From: Methanosarcinales archaeon
GTDB taxonomy: Archaea; Halobacteriota; Methanosarcinia; Methanosarcinales; Methanocomedenaceae
NCBI GenBank assembly: GCA_030666885.1
Contig: DAOUWY010000166.1
Location: 1 to 5,030, forward strand
Direction of reading: 5' to 3'
Length of the DNA stretch: 5,030 nt
Under the pieces are notes generated by a model. The model did not search any database. It was not told the DNA's origin and was given only the letters and a program-made list of their open reading frames with translations. Shown here one piece after another: positions 1-5,030 of this stretch. How positions within the stretch are numbered: position 1 is the first letter of the stretch; the number at the start of each line of letters is the position of its first letter. The position numbers and the translations under genes were made by a program.

Positions 1-49
1 GGATTACCAAAAGTCATAATACGAATTAGATTACTATGAATAGTCATCA

Positions 50-56
50 AGGTGAT
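50..56 (+). promoter_or_regulatory. Shine-Dalgarno site deciding the start of the 78-aa gene
   Basis: The bases AGGTGAT match seven consecutive positions of the archaeal consensus AGGAGGTGAT and lie four bases before the ATG at 61. A GTG at 52 could open the same frame three codons earlier, but it lies inside this site and has no ribosome binding site of its own. The ATG at 61 is therefore preferred. Confidence 0.75.
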
Positions 57-60
57 ACAA

Positions 61-297
61 ATGAAGACATACCTGATTGTCTGGTTCAATAGCGAAGGTG
101 CCACGCCCTCTGAAGTCAACCAACGACTGATGTCCCTGGGATTCAAGCCAATGCAGGGAGTCCATGATTATGTTTACGAATGGGACTCAAATACCGATTT
201 TGATGACATACTCAGGTTCGGTGACAAAACACAGATGACCCTGAAGGGCCTTAATGTAATGTTCAAGATAGAGACCATTGACGGCAAATCAAACTAA
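61..297 (+). CDS. Conserved small protein of unknown function, possible ferredoxin-like fold
   Basis: This gene encodes 78 aa, and I cannot assign a function. It begins MKTYLIVWFN and has no signal peptide, membrane segment or cysteine. By eye the order is strand (residues 2-9), helix (about 14-26, PSEVNQRLMSLGF), strand (about 28-41, ending in YVYEW), helix (about 46-62) and strand (about 64-73, LNVMFKIETI). That beta-alpha-beta-(beta)-alpha-beta order suggests a compact ferredoxin-like fold, as in many small archaeal regulators and RNA-binding proteins; this is inference. The gene is probably real: the Shine-Dalgarno site is strong, the composition is normal and the hydrophobic pattern is regular. 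It converges on thiI, and its TAA stop overlaps the thiI stop on the other strand. The proximity gives no firm functional link. I see no clear promoter in the 49 bases upstream. Confidence 0.72.
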   Translation: MKTYLIVWFNSEGATPSEVNQRLMSLGFKPMQGVHDYVYEWDSNTDFDDILRFGDKTQMTLKGLNVMFKIETIDGKSN

Positions 298-1481
298 CTA
301 TACTCACCAGGATCAATTATTTTAGCACCGGATAGTGCACCCATTAGCAGTTCTTCCATGTCAATATTGTCTTCTTCATCACACACATCACCGCATTTTG
401 CAGCAATGGCGGGTTTTTCAGGCACTGCAGTACAACACGTTGCCGGCTTGGTGGATGCATCATAAGTATTGATCTTCCTGGCGATATCGATAATCTCAGT
501 TTTATCAAGCCCGATAAGAGGATGGTATATTGGTACATGTATTTTGCACGTCTCTGCCATCATGTTCTTTGCTGTCTGGCTTGCCACCTGGCCAAGTGAT
601 GCACCGGTTATAATGCCAAAAGCCCCCTCATTTTCCATGATACCTGCTGCAATGCGATACATCATCCTGCGGCAGAGTATGCAGGCATAGCGGCGCTGGC
701 AGCCTGAAAGAAATGCATCCATGCCATTGCCATTGGGTACTTCATAGACCTTGAAAGGATGCCCGGGTGCCCATGTCTGCAGTACCCTGATACATTCCAG
801 TGCCCGCTGCCGCATGGTATCGTCCGAGAACGGTTCATTGTTGACATATACAGGTATGACCTCACAGCCACGCTTCATCATGAGCCATGCAGCCACTGGA
901 GAATCGATACCACCCGAAACCAGGGCCACCATCTTACCCTGTGTACCCAGTGGCAGGCCACCTGTACCATTGACGATATCCGTATACACAAATCCCTTGT
1001 TCTGCCTGACCTCCACCATGATCTCCCTGTCAGGTGTTGTCAGGTCAACCCTTGGGTTGCGCTTTTCTACACGTTCAAAAACAGCATTACCACAGGCCAC
1101 ACCGATATCACGGCTTGAGAATTCGTGATTGCCAGACCTGCTGGCCCTGATACCAAAGGATTCATTCTCATTGATAATAGATTCTCCCACATCAGCAGCC
1201 GCAAAAGCTGAAGATTCAAGTGTGGGGTCACACGTAATGGCCGGGCTTACCGAGACTACGCCAAACACTCTTGCTGCGGCCCCCACAGCAGCAGGATCAG
1301 CGGTATGGATATATATGCGACCCCATTCCCGGGACAGGGCATCATAATCAATATCCATGGCATCAAGCATGAACCTGATATTGGACATAAGAATCTTTTC
1401 GTACCTGTTCCTTACACGCCTGCTTTTCAGGGCCAGTTCGCCGTACCTGACAAGTATAACATCATTAGTAGGCCGGGCCAT
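294..1481 (-). CDS. thiI: tRNA 4-thiouridine synthetase (tRNA sulfurtransferase) ThiI, archaeal type
   Basis: ThiI adenylates uridine 8 of tRNA with ATP and replaces the oxygen with sulfur to give 4-thiouridine. The 395-aa product has the expected order: an N-terminal ferredoxin-like domain (about 1-55, with VRYGELALKS at 11-20), a THUMP domain (about 60-168) and a PP-loop ATPase domain (about 180-390). The ATP-binding motif SGGIDS is at 189-194. There is no rhodanese domain, as usual in archaea. A CxxC pair at C267 and C270 (ACILCRR) and a further pair at C349/C350 match cysteines that I recall binding a [4Fe-4S] cluster in Methanococcus maripaludis ThiI. Two extra cysteines occur at 363 and 367 (CGDVC). 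The ATG at 1481 is chosen because AGGA lies six bases before it and it follows the secD stop by two bases. An upstream in-frame start at 1622 would add 47 residues antithetical to the family and overlap secD. Role in thiamine synthesis is less likely, since archaea generally use Thi4-type enzymes. Confidence 0.95.
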   Translation of the reverse strand: MARPTNDVILVRYGELALKSRRVRNRYEKILMSNIRFMLDAMDIDYDALSREWGRIYIHTADPAAVGAAARVFGVVSVSPAITCDPTLESSAFAAADVGESIINENESFGIRASRSGNHEFSSRDIGVACGNAVFERVEKRNPRVDLTTPDREIMVEVRQNKGFVYTDIVNGTGGLPLGTQGKMVALVSGGIDSPVAAWLMMKRGCEVIPVYVNNEPFSDDTMRQRALECIRVLQTWAPGHPFKVYEVPNGNGMDAFLSGCQRRYACILCRRMMYRIAAGIMENEGAFGIITGASLGQVASQTAKNMMAETCKIHVPIYHPLIGLDKTEIIDIARKINTYDASTKPATCCTAVPEKPAIAAKCGDVCDEEDNIDMEELLMGALSGAKIIDPGEYS

Positions 1482-1483
1482 AC

Positions 1484-3133
1484 TTATTCCTGTTCTTCCT
1501 TCAATACTGCCTTGATTATCCTTGCATAAGCGGGCCTGGCTATCAGCACACCGATCAATACACCAATAATGGTTGTCATTGCAAAAGGCCCTAATGCACC
1601 GAATCCCATCCAGAACAGCCATATCATTGCTATAATGGTTGTGGCTGCCGCCGCAAATATAATGCCGAATGCCCTGGAGATCCGTGCAAGGTAAACCTTG
1701 GTCGGGGGAAGTTTTCCCTCATATAATACCTCGTCAGTGATAATTACAAGATGATCGATACCTGTTCCGATTACTGCAATAATACCTGCAATGGCAGGCA
1801 GGTCAAGCTGCCATTTCACAGCAGATGCAAAGCCCAGGATCATTACAACCTCACTTATGGAGGTTATGATCATGGGTAACATGATCTCTTTCCTGCGATA
1901 CCTGAGGTATATCATGAAGGAGACCATCATAATAGCAAGCAGTCCTGCTATGGCTGTAAGTTCCTTGAACTGGCTGCCCAGGGATGCAGGTACCTGGCCC
2001 GAACCTATTACCTTAACATTAACGGGCAGGGCACCTGCCCTTAAATGAGATTCCAGTTGTTTTGCACTTTCTTTACTCCCACTATCACTTCCAAAAGAGG
2101 CACTCATATCCTGTACAGGCATTATTTTCAAATTCTCTGCTAACCTGTCATTCAAAGGAGCACTGAAAATGACCTTATTATCAAGGTACATTATAACCTC
2201 ATGATTAAGAGGGTCATTGACCGCATTTGTTTCAATGGCCGCCTCCCTCAGGAGTTCAGCACCCTGCTGGGTCAGGGCGAACGGCACACCCCACACCCCG
2301 TTATTTGCCTCATGGATCCCGACAGTCTGGATATCCTCTCCGTACACGGCATGTACGGACTCGTTGCCTTCTGTCCGGATACGGATCTCAAACTTACCAG
2401 GAGTGGCTGCCAGGTCCATCGCTGTTTCGATATCGATTCCTGCCAGGTCGATAAGTATGAATTCCCTTTCGACTATGATTGGCTTGACATCACTAAGCCC
2501 GAAGAGGTTTAATTTATCCTCAAGTATCTCCTTGGTTTTGATCAGTGTATCCTGGGATACACCGTCCCTGTATAAGATCAAAGAACCCCCTACATCATCC
2601 AGTATATCTTCCAATTCCCCGGCAGATGTCTGCTTCCTTATCTCATACCACAGTCCATCCCTGTCCCCGGATAGCACAACCTCTGTCTTATAGCTGTTTT
2701 CAAGATACCTGGAAATTACATGGTTCTTATCCACCTGCAGGGTAACGGCTGAAACTCCACCCCTTCCACCAGACACTGCGGCCTGGCCGTATCCCAGGGA
2801 TTCGATCTGCTTTGCAGTGACCAGGGTCCCGACCTCAAAGGAGACAGATGTATCTGTTGTCCCGGTTACAGTCACGTTCGTGTTAAGGAAAGATGAGTAT
2901 TCGTGTGTTATGATATCCCCTATATCGGCATCGACCTGGGCCATGGCACCCTCGGGCCTAAGCTGTAGCCATGAACCTCCATCAAGGTCAAGGCCGTAAC
3001 TGAGTCCGCCAAAGCCCAGACCAGGGAATATGGCAGGTAACAATAGTAAGATTAGTGAAATGATTACGGCCCCGCCCATTAGTATTATCCTGGGATCGCT
3101 GCCAAGTCCTTTCTCAACTTCTTCATCCCTCAT
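1484..3133 (-). CDS. secD: Protein-export membrane protein SecD
   Basis: SecD works with SecF beside the SecYE channel; in bacteria the pair uses the ion gradient to help pull proteins across the membrane, and archaeal homologues are thought to aid export similarly. The 549-aa product has one N-terminal membrane segment (about 18-38), a large external domain (about 45-388) and five clustered membrane segments (about 391-409, 416-437, 443-465, 486-508 and 512-534). The family motif GLDLDGGSW follows the first segment (47-55), in archaeal form. The fourth segment carries GTGIDH (456-461); D460 aligns with the conserved aspartate linked to proton passage in bacterial SecDF. The C-terminus is a short charged cytoplasmic tail. 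Its ATG overlaps the secF stop as ATGA, indicating translational coupling. The order secF-secD is the archaeal one, the reverse of bacterial secDF. A G-rich stretch upstream may serve as its ribosome binding site. Confidence 0.95.
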   Translation of the reverse strand: MRDEEVEKGLGSDPRIILMGGAVIISLILLLLPAIFPGLGFGGLSYGLDLDGGSWLQLRPEGAMAQVDADIGDIITHEYSSFLNTNVTVTGTTDTSVSFEVGTLVTAKQIESLGYGQAAVSGGRGGVSAVTLQVDKNHVISRYLENSYKTEVVLSGDRDGLWYEIRKQTSAGELEDILDDVGGSLILYRDGVSQDTLIKTKEILEDKLNLFGLSDVKPIIVEREFILIDLAGIDIETAMDLAATPGKFEIRIRTEGNESVHAVYGEDIQTVGIHEANNGVWGVPFALTQQGAELLREAAIETNAVNDPLNHEVIMYLDNKVIFSAPLNDRLAENLKIMPVQDMSASFGSDSGSKESAKQLESHLRAGALPVNVKVIGSGQVPASLGSQFKELTAIAGLLAIMMVSFMIYLRYRRKEIMLPMIITSISEVVMILGFASAVKWQLDLPAIAGIIAVIGTGIDHLVIITDEVLYEGKLPPTKVYLARISRAFGIIFAAAATTIIAMIWLFWMGFGALGPFAMTTIIGVLIGVLIARPAYARIIKAVLKEEQE

Positions 3134-4065
3134 TTCCTGCCCCCCCTCTTTCTTTTCCCTATAGGGACCTCACGGCCCAGATACCATTTTAGGATACCTG
3201 TATTCAACATCCAGGTGTTCATCAGGTCCGTGGCCAGGCCAAGGAGCAGGACCACGGAGATATCACTGATGATATCTATCCTGGAAAATGATGAGACGTA
3301 CTGGGCAAAAGTGCTGACCAAAAACAGGATAAAAATGGCTGCAAGGGTAGTTGTGGTCATTGTAAGACCGGTTTTCATAGCCCCCTTTAATTTATCCTCC
3401 GGATTGCCCCTTCTTTTAAGCAGCCTGGTTGTCAGCAGGATGTCGCTATCAATGGAATAACCTATAAGCATAAGCAGTGCCGCCACAGTGCCCAATGACA
3501 GGGCAATGCCGAACAGGTTCATCAATGTGGCTGCTATGACAATATCTGAAAATGCGGACAGTACGACCGCACCTGAAGGTACCGCTGACCTGAATATAAT
3601 AAAAACCAGCACAGCCATTCCAAGGAATGCATATATGACAGCCTTAACTGCACTCAATTGCAGGTCCTGGCCGTATTCCGCACTCATCTGGCGCAGTGAT
3701 ATCTCACTACCATAATTAGAGGTCAGGTACTCATTTAATTCCATCTGTGCTGCCTCGTCCATGGGAGCGAACTGGAGCATAACCCATCCGCCGCCGGCAT
3801 CCCGCGCACTTATTGGTGGTGTGTCCGGGAATTGCGAAGTGAACTGCTGTTGCACTTCTTCAAAGGACAACGGGGACTCTACAGAAACTATAGTACCACC
3901 TGTAAATTCGACACCCAGTTCCACCGGAGCGCCTGTAGAAATACATGACCAGCCCAGTATAATAAGAGATAGTAATAATAAGATAAGCGGGATGATGATC
4001 ATCTGTGTTGTTGATACTTTCTTAAGATATGAGTCAATATATTGTTCTACGTTGATATTCTTCAT
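3130..4065 (-). CDS. secF: Protein-export membrane protein SecF
   Basis: SecF is the partner of SecD in the Sec translocon accessory complex in the cytoplasmic membrane. The 311-aa product has six predicted membrane segments (about 21-42, 139-158, 164-185, 188-209, 237-257 and 267-289) and an external domain between the first two. Family motifs are GVEFTGG at 51-57, the counterpart of bacterial GIDFTGG, and MLIGYSIDSD at 199-208 in the fourth segment. The C-terminus, GKRKRGGRK, is strongly basic and should remain in the cytoplasm. An in-frame ATG at 4077 would add four residues, but the ATG at 4065 has GGTG six bases before it and gives a more usual N-terminus (MKNINVEQYI), whereas no ribosome site precedes 4077. 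It is the first gene of a secF-secD-thiI cluster and is presumably transcribed from the AT-rich region just upstream. Confidence 0.93.
   Translation of the reverse strand: MKNINVEQYIDSYLKKVSTTQMIIIPLILLLLSLIILGWSCISTGAPVELGVEFTGGTIVSVESPLSFEEVQQQFTSQFPDTPPISARDAGGGWVMLQFAPMDEAAQMELNEYLTSNYGSEISLRQMSAEYGQDLQLSAVKAVIYAFLGMAVLVFIIFRSAVPSGAVVLSAFSDIVIAATLMNLFGIALSLGTVAALLMLIGYSIDSDILLTTRLLKRRGNPEDKLKGAMKTGLTMTTTTLAAIFILFLVSTFAQYVSSFSRIDIISDISVVLLLGLATDLMNTWMLNTGILKWYLGREVPIGKRKRGGRK
3139..3146 (-). other. G7 run forming a potential -1 slippery heptamer at the secF-secD junction
   Basis: On the coding strand, seven consecutive G are followed by C within the last codons of secF. In the secF frame they read AGG GGG GGC, so the heptamer G GGG GGC fits the X XXY YYZ pattern for -1 slippage. 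The secD frame is open here (GGG CAG GAA ATG), so a -1 shift would join SecF to SecD. The run could equally be a G-rich ribosome binding region for secD or a by-product of the basic, glycine-rich tail. The geometry is directly visible; its use is not. Confidence 0.3.
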
Positions 4066-4093
4066 TAACAACACCATGTATGATATATTATAG

Positions 4094-4125
4094 TAATAAT
4101 AAATTGCAATAATAATAAATTCAAT
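4094..4125. repeat. Tandem direct repeat around an 8-base palindrome
   Basis: The sequence taataataaattgcaat (4094-4110) is followed by taataataaattcaat (4110-4125), which shares the first 12 bases and differs by one missing G. The centre of the first copy contains the perfect palindrome ATTGCAAT (4103-4110). The pair overlaps the likely secF TATA boxes, so it may be a duplicated core promoter or a regulator site. Low sequence complexity makes a chance origin possible. Confidence 0.45.
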
Positions 4126-4198
4126 GCCTTGATTAGCAGCCGATAATGATATAACACAACCTATTTACCTTTTACTCTCATTAGCATGTAAAAAATGC

Positions 4199-4202
4199 AG
4201 GA
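4199..4202 (+). promoter_or_regulatory. Shine-Dalgarno site deciding the deaminase start
   Basis: AGGA lies seven bases before the ATG at 4210. The earlier in-frame ATG at 4195 is preceded only by an A-rich stretch and overlaps this site, so the start at 4210 is preferred. Confidence 0.6.
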
Positions 4203-4209
4203 AAAAAAT

Positions 4210-4668
4210 ATGGATGAAAGACCCACAGTTGATGAGTATTTTATGGAGATAGCCGAGGTGGTTTCCAAGCGCTCCACCTGCCTGAGAAACCATGTAGGGG
4301 CAGTAATTGTACGGGATAAGCGTATCCTTTCAACAGGATATAACGGTGCGCCAAGGAACCTTGAACACTGTCTTGATATCGGGTGCATGCGTGAGGCGCA
4401 GAATATTGCTTCAGGTACCAGGCATGAAATGTGCAGGGCCGTACATGCAGAACAAAACGCCATAATCCAGTCAGCACTTCACGGCGTAAGTATTGAAGAT
4501 GCCACCCTCTACTGTACCCACCAGCCATGTGTATTATGTGCAAAGATGATAATCAATTCAAAGATAAAAAGGGTTGTTTTTGCTAATAATTATCCTGACA
4601 CTGAAGCACTCAGGTTCTTTAAAAGTGCAGGTGTGGAAGTAAAAAGTTTCCAATTAGAACATGATTAA
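4210..4668 (+). CDS. Deoxycytidylate (dCMP) deaminase, ComEB-like zinc enzyme
   Basis: This cytosolic enzyme hydrolyses dCMP to dUMP and ammonia, feeding thymidylate synthesis. The 152-aa product has the full zinc-dependent deaminase signature: HAE at 79-81, with H79 as a zinc ligand and E81 as the catalytic proton carrier, and PCVLC at 106-110, with C107 and C110 completing the site. The GAVIVRD (30-36) and STGYNGAPRN (41-50) segments are characteristic of the dCMP deaminase branch rather than of cytidine, guanine or tRNA adenosine deaminases. C24, C54 and H72, with C60 or C75 nearby, resemble the second zinc site of phage T4 dCMP deaminase; this alignment is by eye. Length is typical of the family. 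The start follows AGGA at seven bases; the ATG at 4195 would add five residues. It is divergent from secF and lies 59 bases before the Ahb gene on the same strand, so the two could share a transcript. Confidence 0.9.
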   Translation: MDERPTVDEYFMEIAEVVSKRSTCLRNHVGAVIVRDKRILSTGYNGAPRNLEHCLDIGCMREAQNIASGTRHEMCRAVHAEQNAIIQSALHGVSIEDATLYCTHQPCVLCAKMIINSKIKRVVFANNYPDTEALRFFKSAGVEVKSFQLEHD

Positions 4669-4727
4669 TAGCAAAATAATGCCAAAATAAAAAACGCTAA
4701 TTATACAAAAATAAAACAGGAGATCAC
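4669..4727 (+). promoter_or_regulatory. Short A-rich spacer with a strong Shine-Dalgarno site for the Ahb gene
   Basis: AGGAG at 4718-4722 lies five bases before the ATG at 4728 and decides that start. The rest of the 59-base gap is A-rich, with no hairpin and no T-run that would suggest a terminator. A TATA-like taattatac (4698-4706) is too close to the start to produce a leader that includes the ribosome site, so cotranscription with the deaminase gene is the simpler reading. Confidence 0.55.
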
Positions 4728-5030
4728 ATGGACGATATTGATGCTAAATTATTGAGGATAACGCAAGACGGAATTCCACTTATTCCCGAGCCGTTCAATG
4801 AAGTCGCCGCACAACTGGGCATTTCAGTGGATGATCTGATTAACAGGATCGAGAACTTGCGACATGGAGGTATCATCAGGCGCTTTGGCGCATCCATAGG
4901 GCACAGGGTGATAGGTATTACTTCAAACGCCATGTGTACATGGAATGTACCCGATGACCGTGTTGAAGATGTAGGTGCCATTATGGCAGGATTTACAGAG
5001 GTTACCCACTGTTACCAGAGGCCCAGGAGA
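4728..5030 (+). CDS. Siroheme decarboxylase subunit (AhbA/AhbB family, Lrp/AsnC-like), partial at the 3' end
   Basis: AhbA and AhbB form a heterodimer that removes two acetate carboxyl groups from sirohaem to give 12,18-didecarboxysirohaem, a step in the alternative haem pathway of archaea and sulfate reducers. The 101 visible residues begin MDDIDAKLLR and contain a winged helix-turn-helix-like region (about 4-52), IIRRFGA at 49-55, and the start of an Lrp-type ligand-binding (RAM-like) domain ending in THCYQRPRR (93-101). DGIPLIPEPF (14-23) and the HCYxR motif set this family apart from true Lrp/AsnC regulators, which it resembles and as which it is often annotated. HCYQR suits the AhbB-like branch as I recall it (AhbA more often having HNYxR), but this is tentative, so no symbol is given. 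About 50-60 residues should lie beyond the window. A partner subunit would be expected nearby. Confidence 0.82.
   Translation, partial: MDDIDAKLLRITQDGIPLIPEPFNEVAAQLGISVDDLINRIENLRHGGIIRRFGASIGHRVIGITSNAMCTWNVPDDRVEDVGAIMAGFTEVTHCYQRPRR

Larger units (their letters stand above)
4066..4209. promoter_or_regulatory. Divergent AT-rich promoter region between secF and the dCMP deaminase gene
   Basis: This 144-base gap separates two genes transcribed outward, so it should hold both promoters. Toward secF (minus strand), TATA-like boxes are gaatttat (4122-4115) and aatttatt (4105-4098); spaced about 25 bases, they would place starts near 4090 or 4075. Toward the deaminase, gatataa (4148-4154) is the best TATA-like element and would start transcription near 4175-4180, in a pyrimidine-rich stretch. 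Archaeal TATA boxes are hard to tell from general AT richness here, so the individual boxes are tentative. No RNA gene is seen. Confidence 0.5.

Noticed and set aside
1..39. A possible C-terminal tail of an upstream gene, ending in TGA at 37-39
   Set aside because: Only 12 codons are visible (GLPKVIIRIRLL) and they match nothing I recognise, so a coding role cannot be supported.
61..297. The 78-aa protein as a Cas2-like CRISPR protein
   Set aside because: The fold order and size are similar, but the conserved aspartate after the first strand of Cas2 is missing, and there is no cas1 or repeat array in the window.
751..1128. A 125-residue open frame on the plus strand
   Set aside because: It is antisense to the PP-loop region of thiI and has no domain signature or ribosome site.
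1482..1622. A 47-residue N-terminal extension of ThiI starting at 1622
   Set aside because: It lies wholly over the secD 3' end in another frame, is cysteine-rich and unlike ThiI, and the ATG at 1481 has its own ribosome site and begins the family's conserved N-terminus.
2217..2693. A 158-residue open frame on the plus strand
   Set aside because: It is antisense to secD, serine- and proline-rich with no recognisable motif, and has no ribosome site; it is a shadow of the secD codons.
4184..4198. Small inverted repeat GCAT/ATGC before the deaminase
   Set aside because: A four-base stem around an A-rich loop is within chance expectation.
4724..4981. An 85-residue open frame on the minus strand
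   Set aside because: It is antisense to the Ahb gene, which has a strong ribosome site and family motifs; the minus-strand frame has neither.
1..5030. tRNA, rRNA, CRISPR array, insertion sequence or attachment site
   Set aside because: No cloverleaf-like segment, regularly spaced repeat array, transposase motif or terminal inverted repeat was seen on either strand.

Overview
The window looks like chromosomal DNA of a euryarchaeon, most likely a methanogen or methane-oxidising relative near Methanosarcinales/ANME. The evidence is archaeal-type SecF and SecD in the order secF-secD, a short ThiI with a CxxC motif and no rhodanese domain, Shine-Dalgarno sites resembling AGGAGGTGAT, and a siroheme decarboxylase-like protein of the alternative haem route. 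The lineage is inferred from gene content and protein character; no database search was possible.

Layout. Positions 1-60 are a leader for a small plus-strand gene (61-297, 78 aa, unknown function, possible ferredoxin-like fold). This gene meets thiI tail to tail, and their stop codons overlap. Positions 294-4065 form a tight minus-strand cluster, transcribed secF -> secD -> thiI, with an ATGA overlap between secF and secD and 2 bases between secD and thiI. Positions 4066-4209 are an AT-rich divergent promoter region with a duplicated motif. On the plus strand, a dCMP deaminase (4210-4668) follows, then after 59 bases a siroheme decarboxylase subunit of the Lrp/AsnC-like AhbA/AhbB family, cut off by the window end.

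Function. SecF and SecD form an accessory membrane complex of the Sec translocon. ThiI makes 4-thiouridine in tRNA, the deaminase supplies dUMP for dTMP synthesis, and the Ahb protein acts in haem synthesis from sirohaem. This is a housekeeping region, with no sign of a mobile element, CRISPR array, tRNA or rRNA. The points most worth a second look are a G7 run forming a -1 slippery heptamer exactly at the secF/secD overlap, the duplicated AT-rich motif around a perfect palindrome upstream of secF, and the unassigned 78-aa protein.
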